Assembly: GCA_963751795.1 (NCBI GenBank)
Contig: CAVVVI010000002.1
Location: 806,001-870,000 of the forward strand
Direction: 5' to 3'
DNA from: BOG-908 sp963751795
GTDB taxonomy: Bacteria > Pseudomonadota > Alphaproteobacteria > Acetobacterales > Acetobacteraceae
Length of the DNA stretch: 64,000 bases
Shown: positions 28,662-36,840 of the stretch, one piece after another
Position numbering within the stretch: position 1 is the stretch's first letter
How the letters are laid out: each line of letters opens with the position of its first letter
Notes under the pieces: model-generated
The model's database searches: none
Told to the model about the DNA's origin: nothing
Seen by the model: only the letters and a program-made list of their open reading frames with translations
Program-made: the position numbers and the translations under genes

Positions 28662-28951
28662 GCGACCTGGCTTCCGTCCCGATACACCTGGCGGTAGGCC
28701 CGGATGATGACGGATTCAAACAGCCCGGCGCGGTTGTAGGGATCGCTCTCGGCGAACCCGGCCGCCTCTGCCCGGTCGGCGACGTCCACCATCAGTAGGC
28801 TGCCGCACGGGCGGTCGTCGCAATCCAGCAGCGGGCCGGCCTGCACCAGGCGCGTCTCGTAGGTTTGCAGATAGGCGATATGGGCGCTGCGGGTGGCCAG
28901 CCGCAGATCGAGGCTGGCGGGCTTGTCGGTGCAGATCAGGACGAAGAGCAT
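28658..28951 (-). CDS. YciI-like protein
   Basis: YciI/YCII-family dimeric alpha-beta barrel protein (97 aa): MLFVLICTDKPASLDLR, then the His-containing HIAYLQTYETRLVQAGPLL, and ESDPYNRAGLFESVIIRAY. The function of the family is unsettled. Start ATG 28951 matches the family N-terminus; longer reading adds unrelated residues. Coupled to the EVE gene downstream and divergent from ccmC, with about 140 bp between them. Confidence 0.85.
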   Translation of the reverse strand: MLFVLICTDKPASLDLRLATRSAHIAYLQTYETRLVQAGPLLDCDDRPCGSLLMVDVADRAEAAGFAESDPYNRAGLFESVIIRAYRQVYRDGSQVA

Positions 28952-29094
28952 GCTGGGGCATCCGTTGCAGAGGCCGAAGAAGGCGGCTTTCCGGCCCGGA
29001 GCGCAAGATACCGTCCCAGGGCGTGCGCGCTTCTTTTGCGCCACGACGATCCTTCGCCTTCTGCCCCTGCGGTTTCCTTGCTAGTGTCGGCGCC

Positions 29095-29859
29095 GTGGAC
29101 GCCATCACCGCCCAGCCACCCCTGCGCCGCAGCCTGCACCGGTTCGCCAATCCGGGCCGCTTCCTGCGGCTGGCCGGCCGCGTTCAGCCCTGGCTCACCT
29201 GGCCCGCTGTGCTGATCACCCTGGCCGGCCTGTTCTGGGGCCTGTTCCTCGCCCCGGCCGATTACCAGCAGGGCGACGCGGTGCGGATCATGTATATCCA
29301 CGTGCCGTTCGCCTGGCTGTCGATGCTCGGCTACACGGGGCTTGCCGCGGCCTCCGTGCTGTCGCTGGTGTGGCGCCATCCGCTGGCCGACCTTGCCGCA
29401 GCCGAAATCGGCCCGGTCGGCGCCGCGATCACGGCCCTCTGCCTGGTTACCGGCAGCCTGTGGGGCCGGCCCATGTGGGGCGCGTGGTGGGTGTGGGATG
29501 CGCGGCTGACCAGCGAGCTGGTGCTGCTGTTCCTCTATGCCGGCCACATCCTGCTGATCCGCGCCTTCGACGATCAGGAGCGCGGCTACCAGGCCGGCGC
29601 CATCCTGGCGCTGATCGGTGTCGTCAACCTGCCGATCATCCACTACAGCGTCACCTGGTGGAACTCGTTGCATCAGGGAAACAGCATCGGCCTGGCAGGC
29701 TCCTCCACGATGGACGGCCGCATCCTGGCGCCGCTGGCAATCGCGGCCCTGGGCACCACATTGGGGTTTGGCGCCGTCGTTCTGGCCCGCCTGCGCGCCG
29801 CGGTGATGGAGCGGCGCCTGCGGGGCCTGTTGATGGCCCAAGCAGAGCGAGCCGCATGA
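29095..29859 (+). CDS. ccmC: Heme handling protein CcmC
   Basis: Inner-membrane protein (254 aa, six membrane segments) that presents heme to CcmE in cytochrome c maturation. The tryptophan-rich WWD motif WGAWWVWDARLTS is at about residues 128-140, with the flanking histidines in MYIHVP (His69) and NLPIIHYSV. GTG 29095 is the chosen start; upstream residues do not look like the family. The stop overlaps the ccmD ATG. ccmA and ccmB, usually upstream, are absent from this window. Confidence 0.92.
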   Translation: MDAITAQPPLRRSLHRFANPGRFLRLAGRVQPWLTWPAVLITLAGLFWGLFLAPADYQQGDAVRIMYIHVPFAWLSMLGYTGLAAASVLSLVWRHPLADLAAAEIGPVGAAITALCLVTGSLWGRPMWGAWWVWDARLTSELVLLFLYAGHILLIRAFDDQERGYQAGAILALIGVVNLPIIHYSVTWWNSLHQGNSIGLAGSSTMDGRILAPLAIAALGTTLGFGAVVLARLRAAVMERRLRGLLMAQAERAA

Positions 29860-30017
29860 TCAATCCGTTGCATTACGACCACGCCGCCTTCATCGCCGCC
29901 GCCTACGCGCTGTCGCTGATCGCCACACTGTATTTCGTGCTGGGCGCGCGCCTGCGCCTGGCCAGCGCCGCGCGCCGGCTGCGCGCCGCCGACCCGCGCG
30001 GCCGCAAGGCGCCATGA
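29856..30017 (+). CDS. ccmD: Heme exporter subunit CcmD
   Basis: Very small single-span membrane protein (53 aa), MINPLHYDHAAFIAAAYA, with one hydrophobic segment and a basic C-terminus, typical of CcmD. It stabilises CcmE in the CcmABCD complex. ATG overlaps the ccmC stop and its stop overlaps the ccmE ATG (ATGA on both sides). Confidence 0.85.
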   Translation: MINPLHYDHAAFIAAAYALSLIATLYFVLGARLRLASAARRLRAADPRGRKAP

Positions 30018-30517
30018 CGCGCCGCCATCGCCGCCTCGTCACGCTGCTCGCCTGCATGGCCGGGCTGGGCACCGCCAGCGCGCTGACGCTGACGGCCTTC
30101 AGCGACAACATGGTGTTCTTCATGTCGCCGGGCGACGTGGCGGCCCGCGCCCCCGCGCCCGGCCGCACCATCCGGCTGGGCGGCCTGGTCGCCGCCGGCT
30201 CGCTGCACACCATCCGGCAGGATGGCGAGCCCACGGCGCACTTCCTGGTCACCGACGGCGCCCACACCATCCCGGTCAGCTACACCGGCATCCTGCCCGA
30301 TCTGTTCCGCGAAGGGCAGGGCGTGGTGGCGCTCGGCACCATGCAGCCCGACCACAGCTTCCGCGCCCAGGAAGTGCTCGCCAAGCACGACGAGACGTAT
30401 ATGCCGAAGGACGTGGCCGACGCGCTGAAGCGTTCGGGGCACTGGAACCCGGCCAAGGGCGCGGCGCCGCCGGCCAGCACGTGGCCCGTGGTGACGGCGT
30501 CGGCCCGTGGCAGCTAG
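30014..30517 (+). CDS. ccmE: Periplasmic heme chaperone CcmE
   Basis: Membrane-anchored heme chaperone (167 aa). One N-terminal membrane anchor precedes an OB fold (TIRLGGLVAAGSLHTI, VSYTGILPDLFREGQGVVALG). The covalent heme-binding histidine is in AKHDETYMP (His125), with the partner Tyr129. ATG overlaps the ccmD stop. Confidence 0.94.
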   Translation: MTRRHRRLVTLLACMAGLGTASALTLTAFSDNMVFFMSPGDVAARAPAPGRTIRLGGLVAAGSLHTIRQDGEPTAHFLVTDGAHTIPVSYTGILPDLFREGQGVVALGTMQPDHSFRAQEVLAKHDETYMPKDVADALKRSGHWNPAKGAAPPASTWPVVTASARGS

Positions 30518-30521
30518 CCTG

Positions 30522-31094
30522 ATGCGCGCGCCCTCGGGCGCCGGGCCGGCCGCGGCCAGCCATGATGCGCGGCTGCCCCGGCGATGCGGCCCGGACGAGG
30601 CCGGTCAGATCTGCGCCATCGTCAACGCGGCGGCCGCGGCCTATCGCGGCGTGATCCCCGCCGATTGCTGGCACGAGCCCTACATGCCGATGCCGGCGTT
30701 ACTGGCCGATATCGCTGCCGGCGTGGAGTTCTGGGGCCTGGAGGGCGGCTCGCCGGAAACCGCGTACCAGCTCACCGCCGTGATGGGACTGCAGCGCGTG
30801 GCCGGCGTAGCGCTGATCCGCCACGCTTACGTGCTGCCCGTGATGCAGAGCCGGGGCGCCGGCGGCATCCTGCTGGGCGCATTGCGGCAGCAGGCCGGCG
30901 GCCCTGTGCTGGTGGGCTGCTGGACGGATGCGGCCTGGGCTATCGCGTTCTACGAACGGCACGGGTTCAGCCGCGTCGCGCCCCTGCAGGCCGCCGCATC
31001 GCTGCGCCGCTACTGGACGGTGTCGGACCGACAGATCGAGACATCCACCGTGCTGGCCCTGCACGGCGCGCACCCGGACGCCATGCTCTCATGA
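30522..31094 (+). CDS. GNAT-family N-acetyltransferase inside the ccm operon
   Basis: A 190-aa GNAT-like protein: IVNAAAAAYRGVIPADCWHE, VALIRHAYVLPVMQSRGAGG (acetyl-CoA loop region) and WAIAFYERHGFSRVAP. Similar orphan acetyltransferases exist widely; the substrate is unknown. It sits between ccmE and ccmF, and its TGA overlaps the ccmF ATG, so it is co-translated with the cytochrome c genes. ATG 30522 is preferred over a GTG at 30507 that would overlap ccmE. Confidence 0.7.
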   Translation: MRAPSGAGPAAASHDARLPRRCGPDEAGQICAIVNAAAAAYRGVIPADCWHEPYMPMPALLADIAAGVEFWGLEGGSPETAYQLTAVMGLQRVAGVALIRHAYVLPVMQSRGAGGILLGALRQQAGGPVLVGCWTDAAWAIAFYERHGFSRVAPLQAAASLRRYWTVSDRQIETSTVLALHGAHPDAMLS

Positions 31095-33046
31095 TTCCAG
31101 AACTCGGCCATTTCGCACTCGCTCTGGCCACCGCGCTCGCCTTCGCCCAGGCGGTGATCGGGCTGTGGGGCGGGCACCGGCGGGATGTGCGGCTGATGGC
31201 GGCGGCACCCGGGCTGGCGGTGGGGCAGCTGCTGGCGCTGGGTGCGGCGGCTGCGTGCCTGGTGCTGGCCGCGGCCGGCGACGATTTCTCGGTGATCAAC
31301 ATCGCCGAGAACAGCGCGTTGGCCAAGCCGCTGCTGTACAAGATCACCGGCACCTGGGGAAACCATGAGGGCTCGATCCTGCTATGGGGTCTGATCCTGG
31401 GCATCTGCGGCGGCTTGGTGGCCAGCTTCGGGCGCACGCTGCCTTCGGCGCTGCGGGCGCGCGTGCTGGGTGTGCTGGGCGGCACGTCCGCGGGCTTCCT
31501 GCTGTTCTGCCTGCTCACGTCGAACCCATTCCTGCGCGGCTTTCCGGCGCCGCCCGATGGCAGCGGCATGAACCCGCTGCTGCAGGACCCCGGCTTGGCC
31601 TTCCATCCGCCCATTCTCTACATGGGCTATGTCGGCTTCGCGGTGCCGTTCGCCTTCGCCGTCGCCGCCCTGCTGGAAGGCCGGATCGACGCCGCCTGGG
31701 GCCGCTGGGTGCGTCCCTGGGCGCTGGTCTCGTGGTGCTTCCTTACCTGCGGCATCGCGATGGGATCGTGGTGGGCTTATTACGAGTTGGGCTGGGGCGG
31801 CTACTGGTTCTGGGATCCGGTGGAGAACGCCTCGCTGATGCCGTGGCTGACCGGCACCGCGCTGGTGCATTCGGCCATCGTGGTGGAAAAACGCGAGAGC
31901 CTGAAAATCTGGACCGTGCTGCTGGCGATCGGCACGTTCAGCCTGTCGTTGTCGGGAACCTTCCTGGTGCGCTCGGGCATCCTCAATTCGGTGCATGCCT
32001 TTGCGCAGGATCCGGCGCGCGGCGTGTTCATCCTCGGCCTGCTGGGGCTGGTGATCGGCGGCTCGCTGCTGCTGTTCGCCCTGCGCGCGCCGCGGCTGCG
32101 CGCCGGCGGCATCTTCGCGCCGGTCTCGCGTGAGGGCGCGCTGGTGCTCAACAACATCCTGCTCTGCGCCGTCTGCGCCGTGGTGGTGGTGGGCACGATG
32201 TACCCGCCCTTTGCCGATCTGCTGCTCGGGCAGAAGATCAGCGTCGGCGCGCCGTTCTTCAACGCGACCGTGCTGCCGCTGGCGATCCCGCTGTTCGTGG
32301 CGATGGCCGTGGGGCCGCTGCTGCCGTGGAAGCGCGGGCGGCTGTGGCCGTTGGTGGTGCATGCCTGGTGGGCGGCGCTGGCAGCCACCATCGTGGCCGG
32401 CGTGTGCAGCATCGGCATGGCGGTGCTGCCGGCGCTGGCCTTCGGCGCGGCGGCCTGGATCATCCTGGGCTCGTTCGCCGAAGTGGTGGAGCGCACGTTG
32501 CTGTTCCGCGCGCCGGTGGCCAACAGCGTGCGCCGCGCGCGCGGCCTGCCGGTGGCCGTGCTGGGCGCCGCCATCGCCCATGCCGGCATGGGTGTCACCG
32601 TGGCCGGCATTGCCGGCATGTCGCTCGCGTCCAACAAAATCGTCGAAGCCCGGCCGGGCGAGCATTTCAGCGTCGGCGGCTACGAGTGGACGCTGCTCTC
32701 GCTCGCCTCCGTGCCGGGGCCCAATTACAGCGCGCGCGTTGCTGCCATCGAGGTGACGCGGCACGGCGCGCCGGTGGCCCTGATGCACCCCTCACGTCGA
32801 AACTTCGAATCGCAGAAGCAGACGACCAGCGACGTGGCGATCCGCACCAATTTCATGCGCGACCTGTATGCCGTGCTGGGCGAGGAGCGCGACGGCGCCG
32901 CCGTGCTGCGCCTGCACGTGAACCCGCTGGCGCCATGGATCTGGCTGGGCGGCGTGGTGATGGCCGCCGGCGGCGCACTCAGCCTGGCCGATCGCCGGCT
33001 GCGCGTAGGCGCGCCCTCCCGCGTGCGCCACGCCGTTCCCGCATGA
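31091..33046 (+). CDS. ccmF: Heme lyase subunit CcmF
   Basis: Large multi-span membrane protein (651 aa), part of the CcmFGHI apparatus that attaches heme to apocytochrome c. The WWD motif is GGYWFWDPVENASLMPWL; GTWGNHEGSILLWGLILG and AFHPPILYMGYVGFAVPFAF are typical conserved stretches. Start ATG 31091 overlaps the GNAT stop, and the stop overlaps ccmG. The C-terminal periplasmic part is intact. Confidence 0.95.
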   Translation: MIPELGHFALALATALAFAQAVIGLWGGHRRDVRLMAAAPGLAVGQLLALGAAAACLVLAAAGDDFSVINIAENSALAKPLLYKITGTWGNHEGSILLWGLILGICGGLVASFGRTLPSALRARVLGVLGGTSAGFLLFCLLTSNPFLRGFPAPPDGSGMNPLLQDPGLAFHPPILYMGYVGFAVPFAFAVAALLEGRIDAAWGRWVRPWALVSWCFLTCGIAMGSWWAYYELGWGGYWFWDPVENASLMPWLTGTALVHSAIVVEKRESLKIWTVLLAIGTFSLSLSGTFLVRSGILNSVHAFAQDPARGVFILGLLGLVIGGSLLLFALRAPRLRAGGIFAPVSREGALVLNNILLCAVCAVVVVGTMYPPFADLLLGQKISVGAPFFNATVLPLAIPLFVAMAVGPLLPWKRGRLWPLVVHAWWAALAATIVAGVCSIGMAVLPALAFGAAAWIILGSFAEVVERTLLFRAPVANSVRRARGLPVAVLGAAIAHAGMGVTVAGIAGMSLASNKIVEARPGEHFSVGGYEWTLLSLASVPGPNYSARVAAIEVTRHGAPVALMHPSRRNFESQKQTTSDVAIRTNFMRDLYAVLGEERDGAAVLRLHVNPLAPWIWLGGVVMAAGGALSLADRRLRVGAPSRVRHAVPA

Positions 33047-33612
33047 GACGGGAGGCCGTGGCACTGCGCCGCACGCTGCTGCTGGCACCGCTGGCCGTGG
33101 CCGCGGGCGGCGGCATCGCGTTCTGGACCATGCTGGACCGCATGAAGACCGGCGCGTTCGACCCGCACGACATTGGCAACCCGATGCTGGGCCGCCCGGT
33201 GCCCGCCTTCGACCTGCCCCCGCTCCTCCCCAACCAGGGCTTTTCCAGCACCGACCTGGTGCAGGCGGCCCGTACCAGGCCCGTGCTGCTCAACTTCTTC
33301 GCCTCCTGGTGCATCCCCTGCGCGCAGGAAGCCGAGGCGCTGCAAGCGCTGGCCGGGGCCGGCGTGCAGCTTTGGGGAATCGCCTACAAAGACAAGCCGG
33401 AGAACACCCGCGCCTTTCTCGACCGCTACGGCAACCCCTACAAGCGCCTGGCTGCCGACAGCACCGGCGCCACCTTCATCGATTTCGGCCTGTATGGCGT
33501 GCCGGAGAACTTCGTCATCGATGCCACGGGCAAGATCGCCTTCCACGTGGCCGGCGGCGTCTCGGCGGGCGTGATGGCGCGGCTGTCGCCGGCGCTGGGC
33601 CTGAAATCATGA
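33043..33612 (+). CDS. ccmG: Thiol:disulfide oxidoreductase CcmG/DsbE
   Basis: Membrane-anchored thioredoxin-like protein (189 aa) that keeps the apocytochrome CxxCH cysteines reduced. An N-terminal anchor (about residues 10-30) precedes the redox motif FFASWCIPC (Cys90, Cys93) and the cis-Pro segment YGVPENFVID. ATG overlaps the ccmF stop and the stop overlaps ccmH. Confidence 0.94.
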   Translation: MRREAVALRRTLLLAPLAVAAGGGIAFWTMLDRMKTGAFDPHDIGNPMLGRPVPAFDLPPLLPNQGFSSTDLVQAARTRPVLLNFFASWCIPCAQEAEALQALAGAGVQLWGIAYKDKPENTRAFLDRYGNPYKRLAADSTGATFIDFGLYGVPENFVIDATGKIAFHVAGGVSAGVMARLSPALGLKS

Positions 33613-34082
33613 GGCTGACCCGGCATCCTGCCTGGCCGGCGGCCGCGTTGCTGCTGGCCGTGCTGCTGCCGCCCCCGGCCCGAGCCATTTCGGACCCGCG
33701 CGAGATGCTGGCCGACCCTGCGCAGGAGGCGCGCGCCGAGCAGATCGGCAGCCAGCTCCGCTGCCTGGTGTGTCAGAACGAGTCCATCGAGGATAGCAGC
33801 GCGTCGCTGGCCCAGGATCTGCGCGCCGTGGTACGGCAGCGCGTGCGAGCGGGCGACAGCGACCGGCAGATCATCGCCTGGATGGTGGCGCGTTACGGCA
33901 ATTTCGTGCGCCTGAAGCCGCCGCTGACGCTGGCCACGGCGCTGCTGTGGTTCACGCCGGCTTTGGCGCTGGTGGGCGGGGCGGCGGCCGCGCTGCTCGG
34001 CCGGCGCCGGTTGCCGGCCGCGCCCGCCGCCCTCAGCGAAGCCGAACAGGCGCGCCTGGCCGAACTGAGCCACGGCGCGTGA
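33609..34082 (+). CDS. ccmH: Cytochrome c maturation protein CcmH (N-terminal CcmL-type)
   Basis: Redox subunit (157 aa) of the heme ligation complex. A signal sequence is followed by the signature LRCLVCQNESI (Cys52, Cys55), then QIIAWMVARYGNFVRLKPP and a C-terminal membrane segment. It covers only the first domain of enteric CcmH; the second domain is the separate ccmI gene next door. ATG overlaps the ccmG stop. Confidence 0.93.
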   Translation: MRLTRHPAWPAAALLLAVLLPPPARAISDPREMLADPAQEARAEQIGSQLRCLVCQNESIEDSSASLAQDLRAVVRQRVRAGDSDRQIIAWMVARYGNFVRLKPPLTLATALLWFTPALALVGGAAAALLGRRRLPAAPAALSEAEQARLAELSHGA

Positions 34083-34792
34083 TCTGGCTGGCGCTGCTGA
34101 GCCTGGCCGTGCTGGCCATGGCGCCGCTCGCGTGGGCCTGCCTGGCCGGCTTCCGCCTGCGCGGCCGGCGGGATGCCGCACTCAGCCTGCACCGCGCGCA
34201 GCTGGACGAGCTGGACCGCGACCTGGCGGAGCACCGGCTGCTGCCGGCAGAGCATGCCGCCGCCCGGCTGGAAGTGCAGCGCCGCCTGCTGGCCGAAGCC
34301 GATGCGGGCGAGGCGGCCACACGCAGCACGGGCGCCTGGCCAGTGATCCTGACCGCCTGCCTGGTGCCGCTGGCCGCCATCGGGCTGTACGCCGCCCATG
34401 GCACGCCGGATTACCGCACGCGGGCCGCAACGGCCCAGGCCGACGCTGCCCGCTCCGGCAGCATGGCGCAGGACGAAGCACTCATCGCCCGCCTGCGCGC
34501 CACGCTGGCCACGCTGGACCCGCATGCCGAGGCGACGCGGCGCGGCTACGTGATGCTGGGCCGGGCCGAGCTGGCAGTGGGCCGCCTGCCCGATGCCGCC
34601 AGCGCCTGGCGATCGGCCCTGGCCGTGCGCTTCGACCCCGATCTGGCCGCTGCGACCGCCGAGCTGGCCAGCGAGATCGACGGCCGGGTAGCGCCGGAAT
34701 CGGCCGCCCTGTTCAGGCGCGCACTGGCCGAAGCGCCGGCCGACGCTCCCTGGCGCGCCGACGCGGAAAAGCGGCTGGCGGAGGCGAAATAG
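34079..34792 (+). CDS. ccmI: Cytochrome c biogenesis protein CcmI (CycH-like)
   Basis: Membrane protein (237 aa) with two N-terminal spans and a periplasmic TPR-like tail (residues about 130-235, with GYVMLGRAELAVGRLPDAAS). CcmI proteins hold the apocytochrome C-terminus for heme ligation. It is shorter than many CcmI proteins. GTG 34079 overlaps the ccmH stop (GTGA). Last gene of the ccm run; no clear terminator in the following 80 bp. Confidence 0.85.
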   Translation: MIWLALLSLAVLAMAPLAWACLAGFRLRGRRDAALSLHRAQLDELDRDLAEHRLLPAEHAAARLEVQRRLLAEADAGEAATRSTGAWPVILTACLVPLAAIGLYAAHGTPDYRTRAATAQADAARSGSMAQDEALIARLRATLATLDPHAEATRRGYVMLGRAELAVGRLPDAASAWRSALAVRFDPDLAAATAELASEIDGRVAPESAALFRRALAEAPADAPWRADAEKRLAEAK

Positions 34793-34871
34793 GCCCGCCT
34801 TGCCGGCGCCGCTTGCCCGCGCAAGGCGTGCGCCCCAACTCTGCCGGGACATCGGGCCCGGAGAACACAGC

Positions 34872-35741
34872 ATGGCAGAAACGCAGGATTACACGCCGCC
34901 TCGCGTGTGGACGCCGAACGCGGCCAATGGCGGGCGCTTCGCCAACATCAACCGGCCGATCTCCGGCGCCACGCACGAGAAAGACTTGCCCGTCGGCAAG
35001 CATCCGTTGCAGCTCTACTCGCTGGCCACGCCCAACGGCGTGAAGGTGACGGTGATGCTCGAAGAGCTGCTGGCTCTGGGCCACGCGGGCGCCGAATACG
35101 ACGCCTGGCTCATCCGCATCAACGAGGGCGACCAGTTCTCCAGCGGCTTCGTGGCCGCCAACCCCAATTCCAAGATTCCGGCGCTGATCGACCGCAGCGG
35201 GCCCACGCCGATCCGCGTGTTCGAATCCGGCGCCATCCTGATGCATCTGGCCGAGAAGTTCGGCGCCCTGCTGCCCACCGCGCCGGCCGCGCGCGCGGAA
35301 TGCCTCTCGTGGCTGTTCTGGCAGATGGGCAGCGGACCGTTTCTCGGCGGTGGGTTCGGGCATTTCTACGCCTACGCGCCCACCAAGATGGAATACCCGA
35401 TTGACCGCTTCGCCATGGAGGTGAAGCGCCAGCTGCACGTGCTCGACACGCGCCTGGGCGAGTCCGCGTTCGTCGCCGGGCCCGACTACACCATCGCCGA
35501 CATCGCGATCTGGCCGTGGTACGGCGCGCTGGTGAAGGGCGTGCTGTACGAGGCCGCCGAGTTCCTGCAGGTGCAGGAATACCGCAACGTGGTGCGCTGG
35601 GCCGACACCATCGCCGCGCGCCCTGCCGCGCAACGCGGCCGCATGGTCAACCGCGTGATGGGCGAACCTTCGAGCCAGCTGCACGAACGCCACGATGCCA
35701 GCGACTTCGACACATCCACGCAGGACAAGAAGCAGGCCTGA
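34872..35741 (+). CDS. yghU: Glutathione S-transferase, YghU family
   Basis: Nu-class GST (289 aa) with glutathione-disulfide reductase-like activity in characterised members. A long N-terminal extension (TPPRVWTPNAANGGRFANIN) is typical of YghU. The thioredoxin-like domain carries LYSLATPNGVKVTVMLEELL, NPNSKIPAL and the glutathione-contact ESGAILMHLAEKFG; the helical domain carries YTIADIAIWPWYG. Start ATG 34872 is the first that matches the family. Transcribed toward cyoD, with a hairpin between them. Confidence 0.9.
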   Translation: MAETQDYTPPRVWTPNAANGGRFANINRPISGATHEKDLPVGKHPLQLYSLATPNGVKVTVMLEELLALGHAGAEYDAWLIRINEGDQFSSGFVAANPNSKIPALIDRSGPTPIRVFESGAILMHLAEKFGALLPTAPAARAECLSWLFWQMGSGPFLGGGFGHFYAYAPTKMEYPIDRFAMEVKRQLHVLDTRLGESAFVAGPDYTIADIAIWPWYGALVKGVLYEAAEFLQVQEYRNVVRWADTIAARPAAQRGRMVNRVMGEPSSQLHERHDASDFDTSTQDKKQA

Positions 35742-35764
35742 GCGCGCATGCAGCGCTGGCCTGC
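35732..35764. terminator. Hairpin at the convergent GST/cyoD junction
   Basis: GCAGGCC (35732-35738) pairs with GGCCTGC (35758-35764), and inside it AGCGC (35741-35745) pairs with GCGCT (35753-35757) around a 7-nt loop, leaving a 2-nt bulge. It overlaps the GST stop codon and lies just beyond the cyoD stop (35774), which fits a shared terminator for both strands. Confidence 0.5.
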
Positions 35765-35773
35765 ATCGTCGGG

Positions 35774-36175
35774 CTAGCGCTGCATCTCCATGATCTTGTC
35801 CATGCTCATCATGTTGTGGTTCAGGTGCGACATGATCCACAGTGAGCCGGACATCACCAGCAGGACGATCAGCACGCCGAAGGCCAGCGCCATCACGTTG
35901 TTCGTGCTGTCCGGGCCGGTGCCGATATGCAGGAAGAACACCAGGTGCACGCCCATCTGGGCGATGGCCAGCACGCCGAGCGCGATGGGGATGCTGGGCG
36001 CCCACACCAGCCCGGTGCGCGCGACGGTGAACGACACCACGGTGAGCAGGATCGCGACCCCGAGACCCACGAGGTAGCCGATGATCCCTTGCGCGACCTC
36101 GTGCCCGTCGCGCAGCTCGTCGCCCGGCGCCGTGTCGCCGCCGGTGTGCTCGGTCTTGAAACCGGACTGGCTCAT
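35774..36175 (-). CDS. cyoD: Cytochrome o ubiquinol oxidase subunit IV
   Basis: Small three-span membrane subunit (133 aa). After a polar N-terminus come GIIGYLVGLGVAILLTVVSF, the conserved IALGVLAIAQMGVHLVFFLH and VLIVLLVMSGSLWIM. ATG overlaps the cyoC stop. It is the last cyo gene: no cyoE (heme O synthase) follows, so heme O synthesis must be encoded elsewhere. Confidence 0.93.
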   Translation of the reverse strand: MSQSGFKTEHTGGDTAPGDELRDGHEVAQGIIGYLVGLGVAILLTVVSFTVARTGLVWAPSIPIALGVLAIAQMGVHLVFFLHIGTGPDSTNNVMALAFGVLIVLLVMSGSLWIMSHLNHNMMSMDKIMEMQR

Positions 36176-36840
36176 CGCGCTACTCCCATCAGATAAACGA
36201 TCGTGAAGACGCCGACCCAAATGATGTCCAGCGCGTGCCAGAACAGGCTGAAGCACAGCATGCGGCGCAGAATGTCTTCGCGGAATCCCTTGGCCCAGAC
36301 TTGCGCCATCATGGTCAGCAGCCACAGCAGCCCGATCGTCACGTGCAGGCCGTGGCAGCCGACCAGCGTGAAGAACGAGGACAGGAAGGCGCTGCGCTGC
36401 GGTCCCGCGCCGCGTGCCACCAGCCCGGCGAATTCGGTGATCTCCAGGCCAAGGAAGACGGCTCCCAGCACGAAGGTCGCGGCCATCGCACCGTAGAACC
36501 AGCTGCGGTGGCGGGCCTGCGCGCCGATGCTGGCCATGCCGCAGGTGAAGCTCGAGGCCAGCAGGCAGCCGGTCTCAATGGCGGTGTTGCGCAGGTCGAA
36601 CACGGCAGCACCGGTCGGCCCGCCCGCGGTCTCGCCAGAGAGCACGGCGTAGCTCGCGAAGAATGCCGAGAACATGATGATGTCGCTCAGCAGGAAGATC
36701 CAGAAGCCATAGCCGGCGATGATCCGCTTGGACGCGGTACCGCGGGCCGCGTGCTCGGAGCGTCCTGGCCGCTCGCGCAACGTGTTGCCGTGCCCGACGC
36801 GGTTCGGGTCGGCGCCGGCGCCGAGCGTGGCGCCGCTCAT
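36172..36840 (-). CDS. cyoC: Cytochrome o ubiquinol oxidase subunit III
   Basis: Five-span subunit III (222 aa) of the bo3-type oxidase: YGFWIFLLSDIIMFSAFFAS, GCLLASSFTCGMAS, FLGLEITEF, FFTLVGCHGLHVTIGLLWLL and WHALDIIWVGVFTIVYL. ATG overlaps the cyoB stop (ATGA), as does the cyoD ATG with this stop. Confidence 0.94.
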   Translation of the reverse strand: MSGATLGAGADPNRVGHGNTLRERPGRSEHAARGTASKRIIAGYGFWIFLLSDIIMFSAFFASYAVLSGETAGGPTGAAVFDLRNTAIETGCLLASSFTCGMASIGAQARHRSWFYGAMAATFVLGAVFLGLEITEFAGLVARGAGPQRSAFLSSFFTLVGCHGLHVTIGLLWLLTMMAQVWAKGFREDILRRMLCFSLFWHALDIIWVGVFTIVYLMGVAR

